From: Methyloceanibacter stevinii
Lineage (GTDB): Bacteria > Pseudomonadota > Alphaproteobacteria > Rhizobiales > Methyloligellaceae
Direction of reading: 5' to 3'
NCBI RefSeq assembly: GCF_001723355.1
Contig: NZ_LPWE01000011.1
Coordinates: 310,001 to 374,000 of the forward strand
Length of the DNA: 64,000 bases
Part shown: positions 1 to 9,516 of the stretch, in pieces
Numbering within the stretch: the stretch's first letter is position 1
How the letters are laid out: each line of letters begins with the position of its first letter
Program-made: the position numbers and the translations under genes
The notes under the pieces: generated by a model
What the model was told of the DNA's origin: nothing
Databases searched by the model: none
The model's input: only the letters and a program-made list of their open reading frames with translations

Positions 1-2
1 CC

Positions 3-119
3 GAGGGCAATATCATAGCGCGGATCGCCATCCCCAAGCATCCGATGCCCGTTATTCCGATTACCAAGCATGAGCTGGAGGACGTCGCGGCCTACATCAT
101 GAGCTTGCGAAACGAATAA
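3..119 (+). CDS. C-terminal end of a class I c-type cytochrome (partial)
   Basis: The frame enters from the left edge and gives about 38 residues before TAA. It contains KHPMPVIP, a plausible distal Met heme-ligand segment, and ends VAAYIMSLRNE, the closing helix usual in small class I cytochromes c. The CXXCH site would lie outside the window. It lies 191 bp upstream of ccoN on the same strand, so it may be an electron carrier or cytochrome subunit of a neighbouring respiratory operon. The family is inferred from the tail only. Confidence 0.6.
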   Translation, partial: EGNIIARIAIPKHPMPVIPITKHELEDVAAYIMSLRNE

Positions 120-162
120 GCAGCAAGCGGACACTCCTACTATCGTAGGGGATCGCCGAAGC

Positions 163-176
163 TTGCGCTGGATCAA
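163..176 (+). promoter_or_regulatory. FixK/Fnr-type box upstream of ccoN
   Basis: TTGCGCTGGATCAA fits the alphaproteobacterial FixK/FnrN pattern TTG(A/C)-N6-(T/G)CAA exactly. It lies in the 191-bp gap before ccoN, about 140 bp from the start codon. ccoNOQP operons are classic targets of FixK/Fnr under low oxygen, so the position makes sense. No transcript start can be fixed from sequence alone. Confidence 0.65.
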
Positions 177-310
177 GGTATGCCGGCAGCGGTCGGCGTG
201 TAACGAAGTTGTAGTGGACCGCGATGGCTGACGCGGGACTGACGATGCTTCCGGGGCTCTGCGCCACCGGTGGGGATCTGGGCAAGGCTTGAGATTAAGG
301 GGTTGGGAAC

Positions 311-1982
311 ATGGCCGCATCGACTCAGCGGGATGAGTGGAAAGCGCTGTCGGACATTCTCGCGATTGGGGCCGCAGCATTTCTCGTTATCATCGGTCTC
401 GTCCTTGCGATAGCAGGCGACGGCTTGGCCATGAAGTTTCATGGCTGCGTCCTGCTCGGCGCATCGGGCCTTGCACTTCTTTATATGCTGACCCAGTTCG
501 TCGAGGCGCGTGAGCCCGCAGACACCAGCGGGTACGCCGACGGCGTCGTCCGGGCAGGCGTCATCGCGACGGTGTTCTGGGGCATTGCCGGCTTCATCGT
601 GGGCGACCTCATCGCTTGGCAGCTGGCGTTTCCGGCCCTGAACTTCGATCTGCCATGGACGAGCTTCGGGCGCCTGCGGCCGCTCCACACGTCGGCGGTC
701 ATTTTCGCGTTCGGCGGCAATGCGCTGATCGCGACGTCTTTCTACGTGGTGCAGCGCACCTGCCGTGCGCGCCTGGCAGGTAAGTGGTCCCCGTGGTTCG
801 TATTCTGGGGCTATCAGCTCTTCATCGTTCTGGCGGCCACCGGCTATCTGCTCGGCGTCACGCAGAGCAAGGAATACGCAGAGCCCGAATGGTATGTGGA
901 TCTGTGGCTGACGCTCGTTTGGGTCGTTTATTTTCTTGTCTTCATCGGCACCATTGCCAGGCGCAAGGAACCCCACGTCTACGTCGCGAACTGGTTCTAC
1001 TTGGCGTTCATCGTCACCGTCGCCATGCTGCACATCGTCAACAATCTGGCGGTGCCGGTGTCGCTGCTAGGGACGAAGAGTTACATCCTGTATTCGGGCG
1101 TCCAGGACGCCATGACCCAGTGGTGGTACGGCCACAACGCGGTGGGCTTCTTCCTGACGGCTGGCTTCCTCGGCATGATGTACTACTTCGTGCCCAAGCG
1201 CGCCGAGCGGCCCATCTATTCCTACCGCCTGTCGGTGGTCCACTTCTGGTCGCTGATCTTCATCTATATCTGGGCCGGTCCGCATCACCTGCACTACACG
1301 GCGCTGCCGGACTGGGCGCAGACGCTGGGCATGACCTTCTCAATCATCCTGTGGATGCCGTCCTGGGGTGGCATGATCAACGGTCTCATGACGCTGTCCG
1401 CGCCTGGGACAAGCTGCGCACCGACCCGGTTATCCGCATGCTGATCGTAGCCGTCGCCTTCTACGGCATGTCGACCTTCGAGGCCCGCTGATGAGCATCA
1501 AGTCGGTGAACTCGCTCTCGCACTACACCGACTGGACGATTGGGCACGTGCACTCCGGTGCGCTCGGCTGGGTCGCCTATATCAGCTTCGGCGCGCTCTA
1601 TTGCCTCGTGCCGTGGCTGTGGCACCGCAAGGCGCTCTACTCACAGCGCCTGGTCGAGTGGCACTTCTGGATCTCCACGCTCGGCATCGTGCTCTACATC
1701 ACCTCCATGTGGGTCTCGGGAATCCTGCAAGGGCTGATGTGGCGCGCCTACAACTCGCTCGGCTTCCTCGAATACTCCTTCGTGGAGACGGTCGAGGCCA
1801 TGCACCCGTTCTACATCATCCGGGCCATAGGCGGATTGCTGTTCGTCCTTGGTGCTCTGTTGATGGCTTACAATCTGTGGCGCACGGCCCGTGGCGATCA
1901 GCCCGTCGATGCGACCGATCAACCGTCCGTCGCTGCGGCTCCTGAGTTCCGGCCCGGCGAATACACGGCGCCGGCGGAGTAG
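311..1982 (+). CDS. ccoN: cbb3-type cytochrome c oxidase subunit I (two apparent frameshifts)
   Basis: This is the catalytic heme-copper subunit of the cbb3 oxidase, an integral membrane protein that reduces O2 at a heme b3-CuB centre. Visible family motifs are [18 protein letters not shown] (His ligand region), [27 protein letters not shown] and, after the breaks, [14 protein letters not shown]. The reading frame shifts near 1400 (tccg-cgcctggg) and near 1483 (gag-gcccgctg). Restoring one G at each site gives a continuous protein of about 557 residues joining [15 protein letters not shown] to [19 protein letters not shown] lies shortly before the ATG. It is the first gene of ccoNOQP. Since ccoO, ccoQ, ccoP and ccoGHIS follow in order, the breaks are probably sequence errors rather than loss of function. 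Confidence 0.93.
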
Positions 1983-1992
1983 GGAGAGGACA

Positions 1993-2727
1993 ATGAGCTG
2001 GGGAAGACACGAGGTCCTTGAAAAAAGCCCGATGCTGATGCTGATCGGCATCCTCATCGTTGTGAGCATTGGCGGTCTGATCGAAATCGCGCCTCTGTTC
2101 TGGCTGAGTTCGACGGTCGAGAAGGTGCAAGGCATGCGGCCGTACTCGCCGCTGGAGCTGGTGGGGCGCAACATCTACGTCCGCGAAGGCTGCTATCTGT
2201 GCCACAGCCAGATGATCCGTTCTCTGCGCGACGAGGTTGAGCGCTACGGGCACTACAGCTTGGCCGCCGAGAGCATGTACGACCATCCGTTCCAATGGGG
2301 ATCGAAGCGCACGGGCCCCGATCTGGCGCGTGTCGGCGGGAAGTATTCGGACGAGTGGCATCGTGAGCACATGATCAACCCGCGTGCGGTGGTGCCCGAA
2401 TCCGTCATGCCCGGCTATCCGTTCCTGGCGGACACCGCCCTGGACTATGACGACATCCAGGAACAGTTGAAGACCAACGTCGCGGTCGGCGTGCCGTATA
2501 CGGAGGAGATGATCGAGTCCGCGAAGGCCGATCTCGAGGCGCAGGCCGGCAAAGAGTCCGGTGACGTGGAGGCACTGCTGGCCCGCTATCCGAAGGCGCA
2601 GACAGGGCCGTTCGATGGCAATCCGGACGAAATCTCCGAGTTGGATGCTCTGATCGCATATCTGCAGATGCTCGGGACGCTCGTCGACTTCGCAAGCTTT
2701 GACGAAGCCGGCCCCAATCTGAGGTGA
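1993..2727 (+). CDS. ccoO: cbb3-type cytochrome c oxidase subunit II, mono-heme cytochrome c
   Basis: This membrane-anchored mono-heme subunit passes electrons from CcoP to CcoN. The chosen ATG gives [16 protein letters not shown] and follows AGGGAGAGGA by 2 bp, so longer upstream starts are not needed. An N-terminal membrane anchor ([22 protein letters not shown]) is followed by the heme c site CYLCH in [18 protein letters not shown], a hallmark of CcoO. The length of 244 aa is normal. It starts 10 bp after ccoN and is 10 bp from ccoQ. Confidence 0.95.
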   Translation: MSWGRHEVLEKSPMLMLIGILIVVSIGGLIEIAPLFWLSSTVEKVQGMRPYSPLELVGRNIYVREGCYLCHSQMIRSLRDEVERYGHYSLAAESMYDHPFQWGSKRTGPDLARVGGKYSDEWHREHMINPRAVVPESVMPGYPFLADTALDYDDIQEQLKTNVAVGVPYTEEMIESAKADLEAQAGKESGDVEALLARYPKAQTGPFDGNPDEISELDALIAYLQMLGTLVDFASFDEAGPNLR

Positions 2728-2737
2728 GGACGGGACG

Positions 2738-2914
2738 ATGGAATACGAACAAGTTGCTTCGATCAGCCAGGTAGCCGCGCTCATCTTCTTCATCGTGCTT
2801 TTCGCCGGTGTCGTTCTCTACGCGTTCTGGCCCGGCAACAAGAAGCGTTTCGATGAGGCGGCCAAGCTGCCTTTGGAAGACGACCCAGAGTCCGACAACG
2901 GGAAAGACAGCTGA
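2738..2914 (+). CDS. ccoQ: small cbb3 oxidase subunit CcoQ (58 aa)
   Basis: This 58-residue reading frame starts MEYEQVASISQVAAL and has one transmembrane helix (ALIFFIVLFAGVVLYAFWP) followed by a charged tail rich in Asp and Glu. That matches CcoQ/FixQ, a single-helix subunit that stabilises the cbb3 complex. It sits between ccoO and ccoP with gaps of 10 and 3 bp. CcoQ sequences vary a lot, so the call rests on length, topology and position. Confidence 0.88.
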   Translation: MEYEQVASISQVAALIFFIVLFAGVVLYAFWPGNKKRFDEAAKLPLEDDPESDNGKDS

Positions 2915-2917
2915 GCA

Positions 2918-3783
2918 ATGGCCAACAAGGAACCCAAACCCTCGGAGGAGGTCGGAACCACCGGTCACGAGTGGGACGGCATTGAGGAGTGGAACAACCC
3001 GCTGCCCAAGTGGTGGCTTTACGTATTTTACGCCTGCATCGTCTGGGCAATCGGCTATTGGATCGTCTATCCGGCGTGGCCCACGGCCTCGACATATACA
3101 AAGGGATTTTTCGGCTACAGCCAGCGCGGCCAGGTATCGGACGACGTGGCCGCCTCGCAAGCCGAGAAGGCAGTCTTCCGGGACAAGATCGCCGACAGCG
3201 ATCTAGAGGCGATCAAGGCCGATCCTGAATTGCTCAACTTCGCGCTGGCCGGTGGTCAGGCGGCTTTCGGCGATAATTGTGCTCCGTGCCACGGTCGCGG
3301 TGCCCAGGGCGCCTTCGGCTACCCGAACCTGCGCGATGATGCCTGGCTTTGGGGCGGCTCACTCGAGGCGATCCACCAGACCATCCAGCACGGCATTCGC
3401 GCCGAGGATTCGTCCACGCGCATGAGCATGATGCCGGCTTTCGGCAAGCTCGGCATGCTCAACCGCGAGCAGGTTTCCGACACCGCTGAATATGTGATGT
3501 CGCTGTCTGGCAATGAGGACGATGCCGAGGCGGCGGCGCGTGGCAAAGAGATTTTCGCGACCAACTGTGCGGCTTGCCATGGTCCGGCCGGCAGCGGGAA
3601 CCAGGCGCTCGGCGCCCCAGATCTCACGGACGAGCTCTGGTTGTACGGCGGTGACAAAGACACCATCGTCGAAACGATCACCAACGCCCGCGCGGCATGA
3701 TGCCGGCCTGGTCCGGCCGGCTCGATCCGGCAACGATCAAGGAACTGGCGATCTACGTACACTCCCTGGGTGGCGGTCAGTAG
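2918..3783 (+). CDS. ccoP: cbb3-type cytochrome c oxidase subunit III, di-heme cytochrome c (one frameshift)
   Basis: CcoP is the membrane-anchored di-heme subunit that receives electrons from soluble cytochrome c. The protein has one N-terminal helix ([21 protein letters not shown]) and two CXXCH sites: CAPCH in [13 protein letters not shown] and CAACH in [11 protein letters not shown]. The frame breaks near 3695 (cgcg-gcatgatg). Adding one G restores [32 protein letters not shown], the expected second heme-domain end with its Met ligand, stopping at TAG 3781-3783. It begins 3 bp after ccoQ. Confidence 0.93.
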
Positions 3784-3802
3784 CGTCCGGGCGTAACTTG
3801 GA

Positions 3803-5275
3803 ATGAAGATGGCAAATGTCGAGCTGGGCAGCGGCGGCAGCGCGTCTTCCTCAAAAGAGGGGACGCAGCTCTACGCCGGCCGCACCAAAATCTATCCGAA
3901 AGAGGCTCATGGCCGTTTCAGGACGACCAAGTGGATCGTCATGGCCGTCACGCTCGGCATCTACTACCTGCTGCCATGGGTACGCTGGGACCGCGGGCCC
4001 TATCTGCCCGACCAGGCCGTTCTGATCGATCTGCCGGCGCGCCGCTTCTATTTCTTCTTCATCGAGATCTGGCCGCAGGAGTTCTACTACGTCACGGGCC
4101 TGCTGGTGCTGGCGGCGTTGGCGCTGTTTCTCGTTACGTCCGTGGCAGGCCGCGTGTGGTGCGGTTACACCTGCCCGCAGACGGTTTGGACCGATCTGAT
4201 GATCGCCGTAGAGCGCTACTGGCAAGGTGACCGCAACTCGCGCTTACGCCTCGACAAGCATCCTTGGGCACTCGAAACGGTCTGGCGGAAGGGCGCCACG
4301 CATCTGACCTGGCTGGCAATCGCCATCGCAACCGGCGGCGCATGGGTTTTCTACTTCGCCGATGCGCCGACCCTGGCCAAGCAGCTCGTCACGTTCAGCG
4401 CGCCGGCTGCAGCCTACTTCTTCATCGGCCTGTTCACGCTGTCGACCTACGTGTTGGGAGGCATCGCCCGCGAGCAGGTGTGCGTCTATATGTGCCCGTG
4501 GCCGCGCATCCAGGGCGCAATGTTCGATCGCGATTCCCTGCTGATTTCCTACCGCTCATGGCGCGGCGAACCTCACGGTCCACACAAGGCGGGCCAATCC
4601 TGGGAGGGCAGGGGTGATTGCGTCGACTGCAATCAGTGCGTCGCCGTCTGTCCGGCCGGTATCGACATTCGCGACGGGGCGCAACTCGAATGCATTCAGT
4701 GTGCACTGTGCATCGATGCCTGCGACGAAATCATGGACAAGGTCGGCAGGCCCCGCGGTCTGATCGCTTACGACACCATTCGCAATCTCGATGCCGGTGC
4801 GAAGGATGCCGAGCCGTTGCGTCTCTTGCGGCCTCGCGTCTTGCTCTATGCCGGCGCCATTGCCCTGGTCAGCATCATCATGATTGTCGCACTTGCAATG
4901 CGGCCGGTGCTCGAGGTCAACGTCCTGCACGACCGCAATCCGCTCTATGTGAAACTCTCCGATGGTGGCGTGCGCAACGGCTATGAAGTCAAGCTTCTCA
5001 ACAAGCAGTACGTCCCGCGTGCCTTCAAGATCGGCGTATCCGGTCTGACGGGCGCGAGTGTCCAGATGGTTGGCCATGAGGGTGGTGTCGTGCCGGTTCC
5101 GCCGGACCAGCTGCAGGCCGTCAAGCTCTACATCGCCCTGGACAAGGCCGGCGTCCGCGCGCTGCCCGAGCAGGCGACCCCGTTCCAGCTCGTCGTGACC
5201 GACATCGCGACAGGAACGAGCACCGAACATGGCGCGACCTTCCAGGGGCCGCCCAAGCCCGAGGCGAGACGATGA
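3803..5275 (+). CDS. ccoG: cytochrome oxidase accessory protein CcoG (FixG/RdxA family)
   Basis: CcoG is a membrane ferredoxin-like protein needed for cbb3 oxidase maturation, known as a cupric reductase in the copper delivery route. The 490-aa protein has several membrane helices, the WCGYTCPQTVWTDLM motif, then two 4Fe-4S cysteine clusters in CVDCNQCVAVCPAGID and CIQCALCIDACDEIM, and a C-terminal Ig-like domain. ATGs at 3803 and 3809 are both possible and no strong ribosome site separates them. It follows ccoP by 19 bp and its stop overlaps ccoH. Confidence 0.95.
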   Translation: MKMANVELGSGGSASSSKEGTQLYAGRTKIYPKEAHGRFRTTKWIVMAVTLGIYYLLPWVRWDRGPYLPDQAVLIDLPARRFYFFFIEIWPQEFYYVTGLLVLAALALFLVTSVAGRVWCGYTCPQTVWTDLMIAVERYWQGDRNSRLRLDKHPWALETVWRKGATHLTWLAIAIATGGAWVFYFADAPTLAKQLVTFSAPAAAYFFIGLFTLSTYVLGGIAREQVCVYMCPWPRIQGAMFDRDSLLISYRSWRGEPHGPHKAGQSWEGRGDCVDCNQCVAVCPAGIDIRDGAQLECIQCALCIDACDEIMDKVGRPRGLIAYDTIRNLDAGAKDAEPLRLLRPRVLLYAGAIALVSIIMIVALAMRPVLEVNVLHDRNPLYVKLSDGGVRNGYEVKLLNKQYVPRAFKIGVSGLTGASVQMVGHEGGVVPVPPDQLQAVKLYIALDKAGVRALPEQATPFQLVVTDIATGTSTEHGATFQGPPKPEARR

Positions 5276-5775
5276 TGGCGGCCGCGCCATTCCCACGGAG
5301 CGTGACGGGCCGTCATGTGCTGATCGGCCTCGTGATCTTTTTCGGCATCATGTTCGTGGCCAACGGTTTGCTCGTCTACTACGCGGTTTCCACGTTCAGC
5401 GGGGGCGACCGCCCGAACCCGTATCGCAGCGGCCTCAACTACAACGAGACCATCGCCGAAGCGGAGCAGCAGGCCGCGTTGGGCTGGTCGGCCAAGGCTA
5501 ACTACGACAAGAGTGCCGCCCGGGTCACCTTGCACTTCACCGATTCCGCTGCGGCGCCCGTCACGGGATTGGCGCTGTCCGGCAGGCTCGCCCGGCCAGC
5601 CGTTGATTCCGACGATCGCGTCGTGACATTCCGCGAATGGCGCGAAGGGGTGTACGTCTCCGATGTGACCCTCGATCCCGGCAATTGGATTCTCAGCGTG
5701 GAATCCTCGAAGCAGGAGGGCGGTTCACCGGTCTATCGCCTGAAAAAGCGATTGATCGTTGCCGACGGGCCATGA
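5272..5775 (+). CDS. ccoH: cbb3 oxidase assembly protein CcoH (FixH)
   Basis: This 167-aa protein has one N-terminal membrane helix (HVLIGLVIFFGIMFVANGLLVYYAV) followed by the FixH signature GGDRPNPYRSGLNYNETIAEAEQQAALGW. The rest is a periplasmic beta-rich domain. CcoH is needed for stable cbb3 assembly. Its ATG overlaps the ccoG stop and its stop overlaps the ccoI start, so translation is probably coupled. A second ATG follows directly at 5275. Confidence 0.92.
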   Translation: MMAAAPFPRSVTGRHVLIGLVIFFGIMFVANGLLVYYAVSTFSGGDRPNPYRSGLNYNETIAEAEQQAALGWSAKANYDKSAARVTLHFTDSAAAPVTGLALSGRLARPAVDSDDRVVTFREWREGVYVSDVTLDPGNWILSVESSKQEGGSPVYRLKKRLIVADGP

Positions 5776-7967
5776 CGGAGGCTCATAGCGCCCAGATCAA
5801 AGAGTCCGGCCCGCGCGCACAGCCTATCCAGCACGCTGAACCTTCCACCATGACGCTCGCCGTCGAGGACATGCATTGCGGCGGTTGCCTGCGCTCCGTC
5901 GAACGGGCCGCCATGCGTGTTCCCGGTGTCGCGACGGCGCGAGCCTCGCTCGCCGCCAAGCGGCTGACGGCGACCTACGACCCGGCCGCCACGTGCGAGG
6001 CCGACGTCATCGCGGCGCTGGACCGTGTCGGGTTCGAAGCCGCGACCCTGGAGGAATCCAAGGAGGATCGCGGGGACCAGCGCCAGAAGTACCTGCTTCG
6101 GCGCGTCGCGGTGGCAGGCTTCGCCGCCATGAACATCATGCTCATCTCCATCGCCGTGTGGTCCGGCGAAGGGGGCGACATGGATCCGGCGCTTGCACAA
6201 ATGTTCCGCTGGCTGTCCGCGCTGATTGCCTTGCCGACAGTCATCTATGCCGGCGAGCCCTTCTTCGTATCGGCCTACTCGGCGCTCAAGGGGCGCCGGC
6301 TCAACATGGATGTGCCCATCTCGCTCGCCATCATCCTGGCGACGGGCATGAGCATCTACCAGACGATGGAGGCGAGCGAGCAGGTCTATTTCGATGCTGC
6401 CGTCACATTGCTGTTCTTCCTCCTCGTCGGCCGCTATCTCGACGAAGCCTTGCGGGTCCGCGCGCGCGGCGAGGCGCAAAATCTCCTCAGCCTGCAGAAC
6501 GGGATCGTCACGCTCGTGGCCGAGGGCGGGAGCCAGACCAAGGTCCCGGCCAGCGCGCTTCGGCCGGGCGACCGAATTCTCGTCGCCGTGGGCGAACGCG
6601 TCGGCGCCGATGGCGTCGTTGCGCATGGGACCGGCGAGGTCGATCAAAGCCTGATCACCGGCGAGACGATGCCCGTCGGCGTCACCGATGGGGCGGAAGT
6701 CTATGCAGGCACGCTGAACCTCACGCGCAGCCTCGAGATCGAGGTGACCGCTGCTGACGACGCCACGCTGCTCGCCGAGATCAGCCGTCTGATGATGGCA
6801 GCCGAGCAAGGGAAGGCCCGCTATCGCGTTCTGGCCGACCGGGCGGCGCAGATTTACGCGCCGGCCGTGCACGGGCTGGGCCTCGCGACATTCGTCGGTT
6901 GGCTTGTCTTCGGCGCGTCCTGGCAGACGGCGCTCACCTACGCCATCGCCGTGTTGATCATCACCTGTCCCTGCGCGCTCGCTCTCGCCGTGCCCGTGGT
7001 TCAGATCGCGGCGGCATCGCGGCTGTTCAAGCGCGGCGTCATGGTGAAGGTCCCCGATGGGCTCGAACGCATCGCCGAAGTGGATACCGTTGTCTTCGAC
7101 AAGACGGGCACGCTGACGCTTGGCGAACCGCAACTACTCGATGCCGGGAACGTTCCGGCGGACACGCTTGCCGCCGCTGCGTCGCTCGCGAGCGGAAGCC
7201 GCCATCCGTTCTCTCGCGCGCTTGTCGCGGCAGCGGAGGAACGTCTCGGATCCGTCGAGGTCGCACGCGACGTCGAGGAGACGCCGGGCGAAGGTCTGTC
7301 AGTCAAGACGGCGCGTAGCGAGGAGCGACTCGGTTCGGCCGCTTGGTGCGGTGTCGAAGGCGCTGCCGGACAAACGGCTGAGGTTTGGTATCGGCGCGGG
7401 GATGACGAGCCCGTCTGCTTCCGATTTGCCGACCGGCTGCGCCCTGATGCCGCCGAGACCGTCGCGGCGCTCAAGGCGCGCGGACTTGCCGTCGCGCTTC
7501 TGTCCGGAGACCGGGAAGGGGTTGTCGCGCGCACGGCCCGCGAAGCCGGGATCGACGTCTTCGTCGGCGAACTCAAGCCGGCCGGGAAGATTTCGTGGCT
7601 CGAAGACTGCGCCAACGAGGGCCGCAAGGTCCTGATGGTAGGCGATGGGCTGAACGACGCCCCCGCGCTTGCCGCAGCCCATGCGTCCATGTCACCGGCG
7701 ACCGCAGCCGATATCAGTCAACGGGCCGCCGATTTCATTTTCCAGGGGCGCGCGCTGTCGCCGGTGGTAGAGGCTATAAAGACAGGCTCCCGCGCCCGCA
7801 CCATGGCATTTCAGAATTTCGGTGTGGCCCTGGTCTATAATGCGATCTGCGTACCCCTTGCGATGGCGGGTTTCGTCACGCCCTTGATCGCGGCCATCGT
7901 AATGTCGAGTTCGTCCATTCTCGTGACGCTCAATGCGACCCGGCTGGCCGGAGGACCGAGACCATGA
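5772..7967 (+). CDS. ccoI: copper-exporting P1B-type ATPase for cbb3 assembly
   Basis: CcoI (FixI) moves copper across the inner membrane for insertion into the cbb3 oxidase. The ATG at 5772 overlaps the ccoH stop (ATGA) and gives 731 aa; an upstream in-frame extension would run through ccoH and is rejected. An N-terminal metal-binding domain has MHCGGC, followed by membrane helices. The motifs ITGETMPV (actuator), CPCALALAVP (intramembrane Cu site), DKTGTLT (phosphorylation Asp) and VGDGLNDAPALAAA are all intact. It ends in an overlap with ccoS. Confidence 0.95.
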   Translation: MTEAHSAQIKESGPRAQPIQHAEPSTMTLAVEDMHCGGCLRSVERAAMRVPGVATARASLAAKRLTATYDPAATCEADVIAALDRVGFEAATLEESKEDRGDQRQKYLLRRVAVAGFAAMNIMLISIAVWSGEGGDMDPALAQMFRWLSALIALPTVIYAGEPFFVSAYSALKGRRLNMDVPISLAIILATGMSIYQTMEASEQVYFDAAVTLLFFLLVGRYLDEALRVRARGEAQNLLSLQNGIVTLVAEGGSQTKVPASALRPGDRILVAVGERVGADGVVAHGTGEVDQSLITGETMPVGVTDGAEVYAGTLNLTRSLEIEVTAADDATLLAEISRLMMAAEQGKARYRVLADRAAQIYAPAVHGLGLATFVGWLVFGASWQTALTYAIAVLIITCPCALALAVPVVQIAAASRLFKRGVMVKVPDGLERIAEVDTVVFDKTGTLTLGEPQLLDAGNVPADTLAAAASLASGSRHPFSRALVAAAEERLGSVEVARDVEETPGEGLSVKTARSEERLGSAAWCGVEGAAGQTAEVWYRRGDDEPVCFRFADRLRPDAAETVAALKARGLAVALLSGDREGVVARTAREAGIDVFVGELKPAGKISWLEDCANEGRKVLMVGDGLNDAPALAAAHASMSPATAADISQRAADFIFQGRALSPVVEAIKTGSRARTMAFQNFGVALVYNAICVPLAMAGFVTPLIAAIVMSSSSILVTLNATRLAGGPRP

Positions 7968-8131
7968 CCGCACTTGCCTGGCTTGTTCCTGCCGCTCTCT
8001 TTCTCGGAGCCTTGGGGCTCGGGGCATTCCTCTGGGCCCTGCGCTCCGGACAGTTCGAGGACTTGGATGGCGCGGCATACCGCGCGCTCGAAGACGTGCC
8101 TCCGGATGACGAGGACGCATCGCGCGACTAG
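7964..8131 (+). CDS. ccoS: cbb3 oxidase maturation protein CcoS (55 aa)
   Basis: The ATG overlaps the ccoI stop. The 55-residue product starts MTALAWLVPAALFLGALGL, has one membrane helix, then LRSGQFEDLDGAAYRALED. The motif SGQFEDLDGAA is the mark of CcoS/FixS, a small protein required for cofactor insertion into cbb3 oxidase. It closes the eight-gene cco cluster and faces the alkB-like gene convergently with a 37-bp gap. Confidence 0.92.
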   Translation: MTALAWLVPAALFLGALGLGAFLWALRSGQFEDLDGAAYRALEDVPPDDEDASRD

Positions 8132-8168
8132 GCGATCAACCGGCGCGGAACCTTAGCCGCGCGGACGA

Positions 8169-9323
8169 TCACTCTGCGATTGACGGTTCCTCGGCCGTCC
8201 GTTCGGTGATTTCCCAGCCCCGGGACCGCATGATCTCGAGCTCGGCGTCGCTCGCGAAGCGCGTATCCCAGTCCGCAAGCAGAGGCTGCATGATGTACCG
8301 CCAGAGCGGATAGACGAGCGCTAACGTGGCCATGGTCTGATAGCCGTAGGGAAGCATCGGCACATCTTCCGCGGTGTCCAAACGCCAGAAGGGTTTGGTC
8401 GCGAACATGTGGTGATCGGAGTGCCGCGGCAGATTGTAATGCAGCACGTTCGAGAGCCGGTGATAGCAGTCCCAGCTGTGGCGCGGCCGTATCGGCGCAT
8501 TGTCGGCACGGACGATGCCGTAATGCTGCACGTAATTGATCAACTCGTGGAAGAACCGCCCCAGCAGCGCGGCCAGAACGAAAAGGAGGAGCGCGGAAGC
8601 GCCTCCGATGAGCACCACCACCGCGACGATAGCAAGCGGCGCGGCCAGAGCCTGAATGAATCTGTTGTGGCGGGACCAGACGGGGAGCCCCTTGCGGCGA
8701 AGCCGCTCCGCCTCGACGCTTGCTGCATGCGCATACTGCCCATGGACGGCGCGCACCAGGAACGGGAAGAGCCGCTCGCCGCGGCGGGCCGTCGAGGCCT
8801 CGTCGTAGCTGCCCACCCGGCGGTGATGCACATGGACATGGTAGATGACGAAGGACGTGTTGAAGGTGAAGCCTAGCAATACGTGCGCGACCGCTTGGGG
8901 AATCCAGCCCTGCCGGTGCGTGAGTTCGTGGCCGACCGTGGCGCCCACCAAGGCAAAGAGATAGCCGACAACCCAGATCACCCCCACCGTCTGCAGCGGG
9001 TGGTCGGTGATGGCGGTGGTGCTTGCATACACCGCGAGCAGCACGGCCAGCAGGCACATGAGCGGCAGCGCCAGGTAGAGATTGGCGTTGTAGAAGGTGC
9101 GGGCGCCGTCGCCCAACCGGTCCAAGTCTTCGCCGCTCAGCTCATCGGCGAAGGACCCGAACACCATGATCAATAGGATGACCGCGAACGGCATCCAGCC
9201 GCCGACGAGCAGCGAGACGGATCCCAGTAGCAGTAGAATGTTTGCCGACGCGTATTGCCCGGCGGCGAGAATGCCGGACCCCCAAGTCCGGCGCGTCTTC
9301 GCCTCGTTGGTGGACGAAACCAC
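8169..9323 (-). CDS. AlkB-family membrane non-heme diiron hydroxylase (alkane 1-monooxygenase-like)
   Basis: The protein has 384 aa with about six membrane helices and the histidine boxes of the AlkB/XylM group: HELTH (132-136), HVHVHH (162-167), HYG in LINYVQHYGI (261-270) and LPRHSDHH (298-305). The context NxxRHSDHH and the HYG motif point to alkane 1-monooxygenases rather than fatty acid desaturases. Box 2 differs from the usual EHxRGHH, and QHYG replaces EHYG, so it is a divergent member and its substrate is unknown. No rubredoxin gene is adjacent. It is divergent from the SDR gene across 193 bp and may act with it on an alkyl or terpenoid chain (inference). Confidence 0.82.
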   Translation of the reverse strand: MVSSTNEAKTRRTWGSGILAAGQYASANILLLLGSVSLLVGGWMPFAVILLIMVFGSFADELSGEDLDRLGDGARTFYNANLYLALPLMCLLAVLLAVYASTTAITDHPLQTVGVIWVVGYLFALVGATVGHELTHRQGWIPQAVAHVLLGFTFNTSFVIYHVHVHHRRVGSYDEASTARRGERLFPFLVRAVHGQYAHAASVEAERLRRKGLPVWSRHNRFIQALAAPLAIVAVVVLIGGASALLLFVLAALLGRFFHELINYVQHYGIVRADNAPIRPRHSWDCYHRLSNVLHYNLPRHSDHHMFATKPFWRLDTAEDVPMLPYGYQTMATLALVYPLWRYIMQPLLADWDTRFASDAELEIMRSRGWEITERTAEEPSIAE

Positions 9324-9516
9324 GGCCCTTCTCTTCGTGCACTCTTAGGTTTGCTTGTGCCTACGGTCCCTATGCTACATATCTCGAAGCTGGGGAAAAG
9401 CCATAGTTTGACGTCTGACAGCACGGCGCCGGCTTTTGAAAAAAACCATGCCGGCCGGTATTGCGCTGCCTGGGCGTCGGGCGGTCATGACCACGGCGTG
9501 ACGCGCACGGAGTGCT

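Noticed and set aside
173-1033. A 286-residue open frame opposite ccoN
   Set aside because: It is antisense to the well-supported ccoN and has the His/Arg-rich look of a shadow frame.
5637-5771. An N-terminal extension of ccoI
   Set aside because: It runs through the ccoH coding sequence; ATG 5772 overlapping the ccoH stop gives the standard CcoI start.
8143-8162. GCGCGG-N8-CCGCGC inverted repeat between ccoS and the alkB-like gene
   Set aside because: Only 6 bp with no T-run; too weak in GC-rich DNA to call a terminator.
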